Positions 20,041 through 28,768 are shown, numbered from the stretch's first letter. The stretch is DNA of 64,000 nt from Lamellibrachia columna (GCA_963662155.1 OY759266.1:59659010-59723009); one strand, 5' to 3'. Notes: generated by a model from the letters alone, not told the origin. Translations and numbers: made by a program.

Positions 20041-23000
20041 CTATACGTCCACCGGACCCGTGGTCACCCCGTCCTCGTGCACCACGCGTTTGGCGTAAAA
20101 GAAGGTGAGTGCATCCCGATTCTGCACGTACGTCATGACGGTGGAGTTATGCACCCGGAAACCCCGGTTCGAACCGCCTCCGCTCCGACGGTTGGTGAGC
20201 ACCTCCAGGAACGCGTCCTTGTCTATGGTGTTGTGCCGTTTGCTGAGACCTTTGGTGCTGTACTTGTCGGTGGCGCCGAAACAGTAGTACGTCTTGCTAC
20301 ACAACCCCACGAACCCCGCACCGGACCACTCGACCTTGAACAGACCCGGCGTCCTCTTGTCGAATGCTCTGCGCGCCTTGCAGCACGCCTCGTCGCCGAC
20401 CCACGGTCTATTGGCGAGACGACAGCGCACGTAGTCGTTCCGATGGTCGTCGCAACATTCGGACGGCAGCCATTCCGACCGATGGCGGAAATAATGGGCT
20501 CGCAGTGTCGGGGTCACGAGGTCGTCGACGGACTCGGCGGCCAAGGCTAAATAGGCACTATCCGTATCCATCTCGCAGTACTCGAACAGAGGGCGCTCCA
20601 CGTACCTGACGATGAAATCGTAATAGAACTGCAACATGCGCAACTTGGCGTACTGCAGAACGAAGAATCCCACGTGTACGGGTAGGGTGTACTTGATGGT
20701 CTTCTTGTTCAGTTCTATCTCGTACGCGTCGTCGACGACCATGTCGAGTTGACGGAATCGTTTATCGTTGACGAGGAGCGATGCCGCCTTCTCCGTGCAG
20801 TAGCTGACGTCACGATGTCGGTCGACGTTGGTGATGGTCTTTCCGTAGCCCGAGTTCCCCAGCAACTTCATGGTGTCCGCGATGATGGTCCTGTCTCGGT
20901 GAACGTCGCCCTCGCGTCGGGCCTTGGACACTGCATCGCCGAACCGCCGGAAACACGGAACGGGATCGTATTCGACGACCTGGTACACGTGCAGCACCTC
21001 GAGACCGTGGTCCAGATACCATCGCAGCAGTGGCGTTGCGAGCAGTATCTTGTCGCCGCAATAACTACCCACGAGCATGCGCCGCGGAGTCTTCATTATG
21101 TCGTGCTCTTCGGCGTATCGGCGCATGAACGGACCGAGATCCTCCCGTTGCATACCGATGTTCTTGAACACGGGCTGCATCTCGGCAAAGTGCGCGCGCA
21201 ACGCTTCCGGTACGCGTACGTCGCACTCGATCATGCCGAACACGGTTCCGGCACGCACTCCGTTCAGGATCTGTTGTGACGTCATCGTCCATTGCACGTG
21301 TCGACGTCGGGGAAATGCTGCATCCACACACTTGCGTACGGCCGGTGTTCGTCTCATCTCCTTCCACTCGCATTCCCACAACTCGACGACCGTGACAAAG
21401 TGTCGTAGGTAGGCGGTGGTCTTTCGGGTCTCGGCGAGCAGTTGCGCCATGGGTTTCCCGTTGACGGCGTTCACCTCCTCTCGGTTGCACGAGCAACCGT
21501 GAAAGAAGCAACCTTGGAACTGATAAGCCGTCTTCGTCTCGCTGCACCATCCGTCCACCCGATGTTTGCCTATGCGCTTCTCTCGTCCGTTGATCTGATG
21601 CCGTATGGACCGTCCCGTGCGTTCGGATTCCCACGTCAACCATTCTCCGGCCATCTGTCCGTACAGCTGCGCCGATTCGGGGCGGAAGTCCTTCTCCGCT
21701 CGTCGTCGCGTGTACCATCCCATAGGCATGTCCTGCATGAGCGACCACAGGTACAGTGCGTTCGCATCGTATCCGACGATCGCTCGACAGGGACGAGCCG
21801 CCTCTCCGTACTCGTTCCGACGTAGCGTGGTGACCCCTGTCGCGTGATAGCGATGAAAGATGATCGAAGGCCCGCCTACAATGTTCGCTTTGACCAGGTC
21901 GTGCAGGTCTTTGTTCTTCTCGTTGAAGATGGTAAAGTAGGTCTTCTCTGGCAGGTCGTTGAACAGGTACAGCAGGGTCAGACCGGGTACGCTGATACCT
22001 TGCTTGAACATGTCTATTCCCCGTTGTCGATAGAACGCGAACTGTCTGTCGATGGCCTGTAGAAAGGGAACCACGTCCCTGTTGTTGTACCAGACGAGAA
22101 AGTCGCGCAACGTCGTCATGCCATTGACGCGCCAGGCCTCCTGACAACTGGCGTAATCCTCGTCTGAAATCCCTTCGTTCTTCAGTCGACTGAAGAAGGC
22201 CTCTTTCGGTGGAAGTGTGGTGTCGTCGAGTCTCTCCAGTCTGTCCATGTACTCGTACGGGAAATGACCTTTCGTCACCTCGCATCCGTACGCTTTCAGA
22301 TACTTGTCGTAGCTGAACCCGGGGGCTATGTAGTTGATCATGTCTACGAATTTCAGCTGATCCGTCGAAAGACACATGAAAGTGTTGTTGCGTTTGATTA
22401 CGAACATTGACCCGATGCCGTCGGTCTCGACTTTCCTGTTGCCCTCCTGCTCCCTCTCGTCCGCGGCCTCGTCCTGTTCCACGTCGGTCTTTGAAGTCGT
22501 CAGGAAGTACGGTATGAGGAACTGTTTGATGGCATTGAGATCATACTTCCCCGAATTGAACCCGACGACGGGTAACTGACGCATCCATCCATACATTTGT
22601 CCCATCAGCGTTTTGTACGGATTGGTTGCCGCTCGCCCTTTCTTCTCGCCGGCCTCCCGTGCAGCTGCGTCCCGTGCAGCCTCCTCCCGTGCGTCCCATT
22701 TCGTCATCTCTTCTGCGAGTTGTTCCAGCACATGATCGTACGAGTCTTTGATCTTGTCGTACGCGGCCTCACTCATCGCTTGTAGGACAGTCATCATGGT
22801 GCTCACCAACTTGTTGACGTCTCCGTCCGTGACGATGCATGTCACCTGTTCGTGTCCGGGTACGTTGGATGCCACGCTGACGCTCAACGGGACGTGACGT
22901 GCAACCCAGTGAACCTGGGCACTGTCCACCGGAAGGTGTTCGGTGTCGAACCAACACTCGAAGTCGAAGGTGGCTCGGTACGGATAGTACTGCAACGCTT

Positions 23001-24564
23001 CGGCCACTCGGATGTTCTCGTCTGCCAGACGTTCGAACACCGATGGAGTCGAATGGTACACGCCACCAGGATAGACTCGGCGCACACCCCCCGTACACGT
23101 GCTCTCGTGGTTGCGTAGATGCCATGCGTCTTTCCACAACGAGTCACCGCACTTCCGACATCTGTACGAGTGACAGTACATGCGTCTATCCTGGATGTAG
23201 GAAAAATGCGTCCCGTGCAGATTGAGGTAGAGTGTGTCCGGGTACTTACATACCGAGCGACGAACGAGTTCTGCGGTCGCCTTTCCACCATCCTCCTCCT
23301 CTGCCTCATCTCCATCCGGTTTTACGAGACTGTACACGCACACGTTTGTTTCGAACGTGGTCTCGACACGATAGAGGTCGTCCATCGTGACCCCGGCAAA
23401 TGCTGCCATGGGTACGCCGTCTTGGGCGTACGTCGCGTACAGCGTCTCCACAGCCGGTTCCAATCGACGCCGTTCACATCCGCGATGCAGGGCCAGACAT
23501 CGAAAGAGACACAGGTTGTCATTGTACCTTTTGGTATACTGGGGCTCCGTGTCCAATGCGATGACGGCTTTGTTCCTCTTGATGTACATGGGAAGGTCGG
23601 TCATTCCTACACATCCTATCGGGTGATCGATGATGCGATTGACGAAAAATGTGACATTGGTCACGAGTTCGCACACCCACGCCGAATCCGGTCTTTGATT
23701 GATGGCCCATTGCAAGACGTCGGTTTCGCGGATGCGTTCGAGGAACTTATCAAAGTCCTTGCTGTTGGTGATGAGACTGGGCTCGTCCAGGTAGCGTCCA
23801 CAGCAGTTGCACGAGGGATGGTAGTACTTGTATTGACCCGTGTTCTTGTTCCTCAGAACGAACCCGTAACTGAGGTTAATCTTGAACGCGTTGGTCTGTT
23901 CCTGGAACACGTTCCTCAACGACGGCTCTAGAACGGTCGTGTCCAGCGTCGTTACTCTGTAATCGTACCTGCACTGAAGAGGACCTCTCGTTACACGTGT
24001 CCGTATGGTCGACCAGTGCGCTCGTACGACATCTAACAGTTCCGACGACAGGTTGTCGGCGAAGGGGAGTCGGGCAGGTGGGTCTATAGGGTCGGCATCG
24101 GTAACGAGTGGATGGTTGGGTGTGGTGTCTTCCCTGATTGATATCTTAGGCGATGGTGGCGTCGTGTCGTCGTCGTCGTCGGCGGTACACGCATTTCGTA
24201 CGTGTCTGGTCAGGGTACGGCGTCTATTGAACGTCATTCCACATTTCGCACATGTGTACACTGTGGTCTGTTTTCTATTACTGCTACTGCTACTGCTACG
24301 GCTACGGTTACTGCTAAGACGACATACGGACCTCACATGGTCTTGCAGATCGTCCCATATGTCGAACGTTGCATCACATTTACAGGAATACTTAGTTCGC
24401 TTTGCCTGTTCGCTAGGTGGCACCTCCCGTGGCACATCTAGTGGTGGCGCCACCGAATACGTATGTTCGATCACTGCCGGTGTCGCATGACTCACTAGGT
24501 GGCGTTTGAGCGCTGCATAGGTGTCGAGCACCTGTCCGCAGTGACGACATTGGTGTCTTTTCAT
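20041..24564 (-). CDS. POLB: Protein-primed family B DNA polymerase with N-terminal add-ons
   Basis: 1507 aa. Three C2H2/C2HC-type fingers open it (about 5-26, 59-81, 104-126). An OTU-like region follows, with DNLCLFRC (Cys352 or Cys356) and THFSY (His453), then another zinc motif near 469-490. The 3'-5' exonuclease has motifs FDFE (533-536), FNSGKYDLN (669-677) and YNNRD (826-830). Polymerase motif A is GYDANALYLWS (Asp933), motif B is KLLGNSGYG (1233-1241) and motif C is DTDS (1333-1336). A nuclease-like insert (VDGWCSETKTAYQFQGCFFHGC in outline, 1003-1024) lies between A and B. All catalytic residues are present, so replication of the element by protein priming and strand displacement is possible. 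Confidence 0.95.
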   Translation of the reverse strand: MKRHQCRHCGQVLDTYAALKRHLVSHATPAVIEHTYSVAPPLDVPREVPPSEQAKRTKYSCKCDATFDIWDDLQDHVRSVCRLSSNRSRSSSSSSNRKQTTVYTCAKCGMTFNRRRTLTRHVRNACTADDDDDTTPPSPKISIREDTTPNHPLVTDADPIDPPARLPFADNLSSELLDVVRAHWSTIRTRVTRGPLQCRYDYRVTTLDTTVLEPSLRNVFQEQTNAFKINLSYGFVLRNKNTGQYKYYHPSCNCCGRYLDEPSLITNSKDFDKFLERIRETDVLQWAINQRPDSAWVCELVTNVTFFVNRIIDHPIGCVGMTDLPMYIKRNKAVIALDTEPQYTKRYNDNLCLFRCLALHRGCERRRLEPAVETLYATYAQDGVPMAAFAGVTMDDLYRVETTFETNVCVYSLVKPDGDEAEEEDGGKATAELVRRSVCKYPDTLYLNLHGTHFSYIQDRRMYCHSYRCRKCGDSLWKDAWHLRNHESTCTGGVRRVYPGGVYHSTPSVFERLADENIRVAEALQYYPYRATFDFECWFDTEHLPVDSAQVHWVARHVPLSVSVASNVPGHEQVTCIVTDGDVNKLVSTMMTVLQAMSEAAYDKIKDSYDHVLEQLAEEMTKWDAREEAARDAAAREAGEKKGRAATNPYKTLMGQMYGWMRQLPVVGFNSGKYDLNAIKQFLIPYFLTTSKTDVEQDEAADEREQEGNRKVETDGIGSMFVIKRNNTFMCLSTDQLKFVDMINYIAPGFSYDKYLKAYGCEVTKGHFPYEYMDRLERLDDTTLPPKEAFFSRLKNEGISDEDYASCQEAWRVNGMTTLRDFLVWYNNRDVVPFLQAIDRQFAFYRQRGIDMFKQGISVPGLTLLYLFNDLPEKTYFTIFNEKNKDLHDLVKANIVGGPSIIFHRYHATGVTTLRRNEYGEAARPCRAIVGYDANALYLWSLMQDMPMGWYTRRRAEKDFRPESAQLYGQMAGEWLTWESERTGRSIRHQINGREKRIGKHRVDGWCSETKTAYQFQGCFFHGCSCNREEVNAVNGKPMAQLLAETRKTTAYLRHFVTVVELWECEWKEMRRTPAVRKCVDAAFPRRRHVQWTMTSQQILNGVRAGTVFGMIECDVRVPEALRAHFAEMQPVFKNIGMQREDLGPFMRRYAEEHDIMKTPRRMLVGSYCGDKILLATPLLRWYLDHGLEVLHVYQVVEYDPVPCFRRFGDAVSKARREGDVHRDRTIIADTMKLLGNSGYGKTITNVDRHRDVSYCTEKAASLLVNDKRFRQLDMVVDDAYEIELNKKTIKYTLPVHVGFFVLQYAKLRMLQFYYDFIVRYVERPLFEYCEMDTDSAYLALAAESVDDLVTPTLRAHYFRHRSEWLPSECCDDHRNDYVRCRLANRPWVGDEACCKARRAFDKRTPGLFKVEWSGAGFVGLCSKTYYCFGATDKYSTKGLSKRHNTIDKDAFLEVLTNRRSGGGSNRGFRVHNSTVMTYVQNRDALTFFYAKRVVHEDGVTTGPVDV

Positions 24565-24621
24565 GCTGCTCTGCTCTGCTCTACGTGTCTACAACTGAGA
24601 GAGTGCGGTTCTTAGTACAGC

Positions 24622-24628
24622 TATATAG
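24622..24628 (-). promoter_or_regulatory. TATA box for the polymerase gene
   Basis: TATATAG on the - strand, 57 bases before the polymerase ATG, a fitting distance for a short leader. It is the only TATA-like element in this spacer. Confidence 0.55.
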
Positions 24629-24633
24629 TACGT

Positions 24634-24708
24634 GTGGTGGTGGTGGTGGTGGTGGTGGTGGTGGTGGTGGTGGTGGTGGTGGTGGTGGTGGTGGTGGTGG
24701 TGGTGGTG
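24634..24708. repeat. (GTG)n microsatellite
   Basis: About 25 GTG units just upstream of the polymerase TATA box. The - strand reads (CAC)n. No protein-coding role is likely. Confidence 0.95.
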
Positions 24709-24709
24709 A

Positions 24710-25234
24710 TGGTGGAGGTTATTGGTGAAGGGTGTATCACCTATGGTGGTATTGGCAACTGTGTGTCCCACTATCCATGGCTACGGGTTATATTTCAACT
24801 CATGACAACACCACTAACAACACGTTTCGTTCATTGTAAGACGTTTTATTGCGTATATAAAGACATAGCGATATACATAATATACATATACATATACACG
24901 GTTAGACCTATATAATTACTATGATGATGATGATGTTGATTACTTGTGGGTTTGTGGGAATGCTACATCCTCGCCAGTGACCCCTAGCTTACGGTCGGTT
25001 ATCGACACGCCAGTGGCTAGTACAATGATTATTAACTTGTGGGTTTTTACACCGCGACAGAGGTTCCGTACAATGATGTAATATATATAGGTTGGTATGT
25101 ATATTTATATATATATATATGTATTACTATATGTCTTGCAAATACAATATGTGCGCGAATACATACATACAATACAGGCGAGAGAGAGAGCGAGAGAGAG
25201 ACACTACCTACTATTATCCCGTTGCAAACGGTGC
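24710..25234. other. Accessory-region spacer with poly(A) signal
   Basis: No convincing gene. An AATAAA on the - strand at 24845-24850 could end transcripts coming from the accessory genes at higher coordinates. AT and GA repeats lie at 24865-24915, 25080-25120 and 25180-25200. Confidence 0.5.
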
Positions 25235-25838
25235 TTATTGAAATGCGGAGGTTTCAAGCATGAAATCAACAATTCCCTGTATTAAATTATGTATTGTGCG
25301 TCTTCTCTCATCCCTTGCTAGCACGGGTGCTTCCTCCACCTCTTCCTCCCTCTCCTCCTACATAACAAGAAATGCGTCTACTGTATTCGTATACTGATAT
25401 AATGTTTTCTATTATCTTTACTAATTTCAATAATGTGGTCAGCAATGTCGCTCATTAATTCATGTAATGGACGTCTCATCTCGTCCCTTGCTGGCACCTC
25501 GTCCTCCCTCTCCTGCTCCTACATAACACAATAGATCTACTGTTCATCGTTTGTTGATATCATATATTCAAGTATCATCACCACTAATTGTCGGCATGCA
25601 CGTCTACGCAGTTCCATCGGTGACACAGGTACGTCATCCTACATAACAAATTAAAGGATACCAATATATCACTCCATATTACGTCATACACCAACTACTT
25701 CTAACTAGGTTATGTTTACTACTGCTACTACTAATAATAATACTCTGTTGACGACGTCATATACGCGGAGAACATTACTGCAGATAGCTCCCGAATGCTG
25801 GCTGGGAGGACGGGTGCCTCGTCGTCATACTCTTCACT
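25235..25838 (-). CDS. Array of four homologous alternative last exons (predicted)
   Basis: On the - strand, GTTATGTAG occurs four times, each time followed directly by a short open segment ending in its own stop: 25838-25731 (35 aa), 25638-25537 (33 aa), 25518-25378 (46 aa) and 25357-25235 (40 aa). All four read in the same phase right after the AG. All share one design: an acidic start, then APVL/VPV/VPA, then an Arg-rich amphipathic helix, for example DDEAPVLPASIRELS, DDVPVSPMELRRR, EDEVPARDEMRRPLHELM, EEAPVLARDERRRTIHNLI. Branch-point-like and pyrimidine-containing sequence precedes each. A phase-0 donor (AAG then GTGTGT, exon end 26151) lies in the acidic gene just upstream. I infer alternative 3' exons; there is no transcript evidence. 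Confidence 0.5.
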
Positions 25839-25940
25839 CTACATAACACCAATGTTAATATTACTAATAATACAATTATTACGTTTACTACTAATTACCA
25901 CCTATTTAAACACCAACAACAACAACAACAACAACACCTT

Positions 25941-26771
25941 CTACCTAAGCGGTCGCGTTATTGCCCGCGGTTGACGGATGGCACATCGCACGTATTGCAT
26001 TGTGTGCTCTTGATATTCGGCGGAGAGTACCGTGCCGGCCAGTGCCCGACACACGTCGACCGTCACCTCTTCCACCGTGGCAGGGGCGGTTCTCCGCCAC
26101 AGTTTAGTAATAAGACGTGCGAGGTGCAGTTGCATTTTGTGGAAACACACCTTGCCCGTCTTGTCCGCGTCTTCTTCTTCGTCGTCGGTGGCGTCGTCCT
26201 CTTCGTGGGCATGCGCCGTCGACGTCGACGGCTGCGGCTCCGGCTCCGGCTTTGTGTGTGTGATGGTATGTTGATCGGGGATGTCCACCTGTTCACCGTC
26301 GCGGGTCAATACGACGGTTTTATCCGGGAAGACATAGAGGGTCGTCAGGGATGCGTCGTCGTCGTCGTCGTCGTCGGCGTCGTCGTCGTCGTCCTGCTTG
26401 CGCTGGACGAGTGGTGGCGACGCGGGACTAAATTGGAAGTCCGCATCGTCGACTTTCGCGGGCTCGGGGGATGAGGCAATCGCATCCTCATCCTCACTGT
26501 AGTAATGGGGAGGGGTGTTTATAATGCACTCGTCTATAATGCACACGTCTTCCTCGGACTCAGACTCCGATTCGATGGTCCACGGTGGTAGCAACCCCTC
26601 TTGGTTGTCCGGATACGATTCGGGATTGGTCAGGGGTGATGGTGGGTAGAACGAGGTTGTCATCGAGGATGTCTTCAGCCTCTTCGCCGCTCGTGTCACC
26701 CCATCCTCGCTGTCGTTGTACAGTGCCGCCAGGTCGCGTTTATACGCGTTCTGGAGTTGCTCCAGTCCCAT
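25941..26771 (-). CDS. Acidic accessory protein, predicted alternatively spliced
   Basis: 276 aa if unspliced. The N-terminus is basic/helical (GLEQLQNAYKRDLAALY). The middle is Ser/Glu/Asp-rich, with an Asp tract (127-139) and a SUMO-interaction-like motif (VCIIDE, 76-81, preceded by acidic residues). The C-terminal 69 residues look folded (MQLHLARLITKLWRR, VTVDVCRALAGTVLS). Codon 207 ends exactly at a GT donor (exon end 26151). Splicing there would replace the C-terminus with one of the four exon modules downstream (products of 242, 240, 253 or 247 aa). A TTCTGTTCAATAG acceptor-like sequence precedes the ATG. No known family recognised; acidic transactivator-like composition is all that can be said. 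Confidence 0.6.
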   Translation of the reverse strand: MGLEQLQNAYKRDLAALYNDSEDGVTRAAKRLKTSSMTTSFYPPSPLTNPESYPDNQEGLLPPWTIESESESEEDVCIIDECIINTPPHYYSEDEDAIASSPEPAKVDDADFQFSPASPPLVQRKQDDDDDADDDDDDDASLTTLYVFPDKTVVLTRDGEQVDIPDQHTITHTKPEPEPQPSTSTAHAHEEDDATDDEEEDADKTGKVCFHKMQLHLARLITKLWRRTAPATVEEVTVDVCRALAGTVLSAEYQEHTMQYVRCAIRQPRAITRPLR

Positions 26772-26811
26772 CTATTGAACAGAACGCATAGGTTACATTA
26801 CGTGGGTTATA

Positions 26812-27372
26812 TTATTCCGCGTCGCCCTGCATATCGTTATTGTCGTATGTTTCGTACATACTCTTTCTAACCAATTCGGTCACTCGGTTACGCCATTTCA
26901 TGGTCCCGCACGTTGCGATGACATCTATAGATAGCCACCGCAAGACGTGCATGACCATGCTGGTCGATGGCACGTAACGATCCTTATCATCGTTTAGATT
27001 CATTATGCGTTCAACCTCGTCACTGGCATATCGCACACTGGCGGCCTCTAGCGCCTTATAGAATATGTTTTCATTGGTCATGGCTTCGGATCTATCACGT
27101 AACCTATCTAGACCGCTAACAGTAGCCTCCATATCAGCGCTACTGCTAATGCTATAATGTGACGCCGACGACGCACTGTTCTCCCCCTGGTCGTCATCTG
27201 ATATTACAATCAGTGGTGGCGGCGAACCGCTGTCCACCGAGGAGGAGAACAGTATTTCCGTGCTGTTAGCCTGTAACCATTGCATTACCTTAGCGCGTCC
27301 ATCTCCGTCGATGATGTCATCGCCGCTTCCGGTTGCCACTGCAGTGGCTGCCGCAGCGACGATCGAGCCAGC
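26812..27372 (-). CDS. ORF without ATG start, predicted downstream exon of the NADAR gene
   Basis: 187 codons are open from an AG acceptor (CCGTTGACAG, exon starts 27372) to TAA. There is no ATG until 27285; an apparent start at 27339 is a GTG. The frame after the acceptor is phase 0 and matches a phase-0 donor (AGCAG then GTAGGT, exon end 27806) inside the NADAR-RPA gene. Joining them would give a NADAR protein of 450 aa with this tail instead of the OB-fold. The tail has a strong SUMO-interaction-like motif (PLIVISDDDQ) and a helical C-terminal half (VERIMNLNDDKDRYVP, VMHVLRWLSIDV). No family recognised. Independent use from the ATG at 27285 remains possible. Confidence 0.5.
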   Translation of the reverse strand, partial: AGSIVAAAATAVATGSGDDIIDGDGRAKVMQWLQANSTEILFSSSVDSGSPPPLIVISDDDQGENSASSASHYSISSSADMEATVSGLDRLRDRSEAMTNENIFYKALEAASVRYASDEVERIMNLNDDKDRYVPSTSMVMHVLRWLSIDVIATCGTMKWRNRVTELVRKSMYETYDNNDMQGDAE

Positions 27373-27388
27373 CTGTCAACGGAATGGT

Positions 27389-28597
27389 TCACACTGTGAC
27401 TACTTCCATGTTGGCCACCGTGTAATTTACGTACGGTCCTGCCATACGTTTACGAATGGTCACCATGACTCGGGCCCCCCGCAGCATGTCCAGTGCTGCA
27501 TACCGCTCGGCATCTGACGTCATGTTTATGTAATCGTTCCCCGTGTATCCTAGCAACTGGACAGCCTTGTCGTTAAATATGGTTCCCCACACTTCGCTGC
27601 CGATGGCGTCTTGTAGGAGGACACGCATGGCGAACCGATACACTACACCCCGCTGCCATCGATGAATGGGACACACATACCCATTGTTTTCGGGAATGAC
27701 CCGTTTGTTGCACTGCTGACATGATGGATAAACGATATATTTCTCTTGAACGGCGACTTGTACTATGGTTAACGGTCGTCTTATTATATAGGTACCGTTA
27801 CCTACCTGCTTCTCGAGTTGGCTCAGAGTGGTCATCATCTCGGCGTCCTGGTCGCTGGTTGTCTTGGTGACTGTGGTGGCGGCCATTTCTATGTCTCTGC
27901 TGGTGCTGTTCGTGAAGGGTTTCGAAGTCGTCTGTGAAGCGGAGAGTGGTTGTATGACTCGATCACTCCGAGTCGGGCTTATATAGTCCTCTCCCCGACT
28001 GTGGCGCGCTTTCTTATCGTCGCCCCTTGGTCGAGCGCGTGACGCCGATGCTGATGCTGCATGTCTGGTATCTGCGTCCGACCCTTGGTCGATCGCGCGA
28101 TGCGGCCGCTGGATGTCTGCCATCTGGCTGTACTCTGGAGTCTGATGTAATCGTATGGCCTCGCGTACTAGCATGGTTATATGACCTAGCATGTTCTGAC
28201 CGGCTTGACCACTGTATGTCAGTGCACCCCAGTATCCTTCCCGACTCTTGACCCATTCCTGCAACTGGGAATGCCCAGTGTCCAACAGTCGTTTACGTAG
28301 GGTTGGATCGCGATATTTAACGGTCACTAACCCATACATTAATGCATATCGTTGTCTCGTCCATTCTGAGCGTAACATTTCCTTTTCTCGTATGTACTTG
28401 CTGAGCTGTTTCGCCTGTAGACCCGTGCGCGTGGCCAGCATCCTTTGCGCCGTCTGCATGTCGTCATGATGCATGCACTTCCGCCATTGATACGCGCTTT
28501 CGACACTGGTGAATTCTCTATTACAGGCGTGTATCCTGCAGGCGTAGAAATTGGACAGGAACTGTTTACCTCCTTTAAACCGTATAGGTTGGTTCAT
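27389..28597 (-). CDS. NADAR domain fused to RPA70-type zinc OB-fold
   Basis: 402 aa. Residues 5-150 are a NADAR/YbiA-like domain: FKGGKQFLSNFYAC, SVESAYQWRKC (Glu34), RYALMYGLVTVKYRDP, LLDTGHSQLQEW, YWG (122-124), GQNMLGHITMLVR. NADAR enzymes are N-glycosidases acting on ADP-ribose-linked bases or riboflavin intermediates. A charged linker (152-235) follows. Residues 265-402 resemble the RPA70 DBD-C OB-fold, with a zinc site C293-x2-C296-x12-C309-x2-H312, then YRFAMRVLLQDAIGSEVWGTIF and AVQLLG. This suggests a single-strand DNA binder that brings ADP-ribose removal to replicating DNA. An in-frame donor at codon 264 and an internal TATA box in the linker suggest separate isoforms. Confidence 0.82.
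   Translation of the reverse strand: MNQPIRFKGGKQFLSNFYACRIHACNREFTSVESAYQWRKCMHHDDMQTAQRMLATRTGLQAKQLSKYIREKEMLRSEWTRQRYALMYGLVTVKYRDPTLRKRLLDTGHSQLQEWVKSREGYWGALTYSGQAGQNMLGHITMLVREAIRLHQTPEYSQMADIQRPHRAIDQGSDADTRHAASASASRARPRGDDKKARHSRGEDYISPTRSDRVIQPLSASQTTSKPFTNSTSRDIEMAATTVTKTTSDQDAEMMTTLSQLEKQVGNGTYIIRRPLTIVQVAVQEKYIVYPSCQQCNKRVIPENNGYVCPIHRWQRGVVYRFAMRVLLQDAIGSEVWGTIFNDKAVQLLGYTGNDYINMTSDAERYAALDMLRGARVMVTIRKRMAGPYVNYTVANMEVVTV
27978..27985 (-). promoter_or_regulatory. Internal TATA box in the NADAR linker
   Basis: TATATAAG on the - strand, the same octamer as the + strand promoter at 28815-28822. The next in-frame ATG (27886, codon 238) has a good context (GAAATGG) and lies 92 bases downstream. 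It could drive a short form holding only the OB-fold, or the spliced tail, without NADAR. Confidence 0.45.
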
Positions 28598-28722
28598 GGT
28601 GACTTTATGACGTTAACATGTACAGTTACTGTCTTAACTACGCGGTGTTCTAGCACTGTAGAGTACGTAACCCCCTGCTTTTTCCTTGCGTGATGGATGC
28701 CAGGTGTTGGTAAGCTGACAGT

Positions 28723-28768
28723 TGCCGGCCGCTTATCTCTTTTCTGCCGGCCTCTTATCTGTTTTCTG
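28723..28768 (+). promoter_or_regulatory. Tandem GATA-type sites in a divergent promoter
   Basis: Two direct copies of TGCCGGCC(G)CTTATCTcTTTTCTG in outline, overlapping end to start. Each holds CTTATCT, the complement of the AGATAAG GATA-factor site (28732-28738 and 28754-28760). They lie between the NADAR gene (- strand) and the + strand spliced gene, 55-83 bases before the latter's TATA box. Confidence 0.5.

Noticed and set aside
20810..22375. Long antisense frames opposite and alongside the polymerase (up to 436 codons)
   Set aside because: They are out-of-frame shadows of the high-GC polymerase gene, rich in Arg/Ser/Thr, with no domain.
24589..24771. Poly-His frame upstream of the polymerase
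   Set aside because: It is the CAC reading of a GTG microsatellite in the promoter spacer.
25931..25950. Donor CTTAG/GTAGAA at the very end of the acidic ORF
   Set aside because: It would enter the four downstream exons in the wrong phase and break their shared peptide pattern. The GTGTGT donor at 26150-26145 (exon end 26151) matches their phase.
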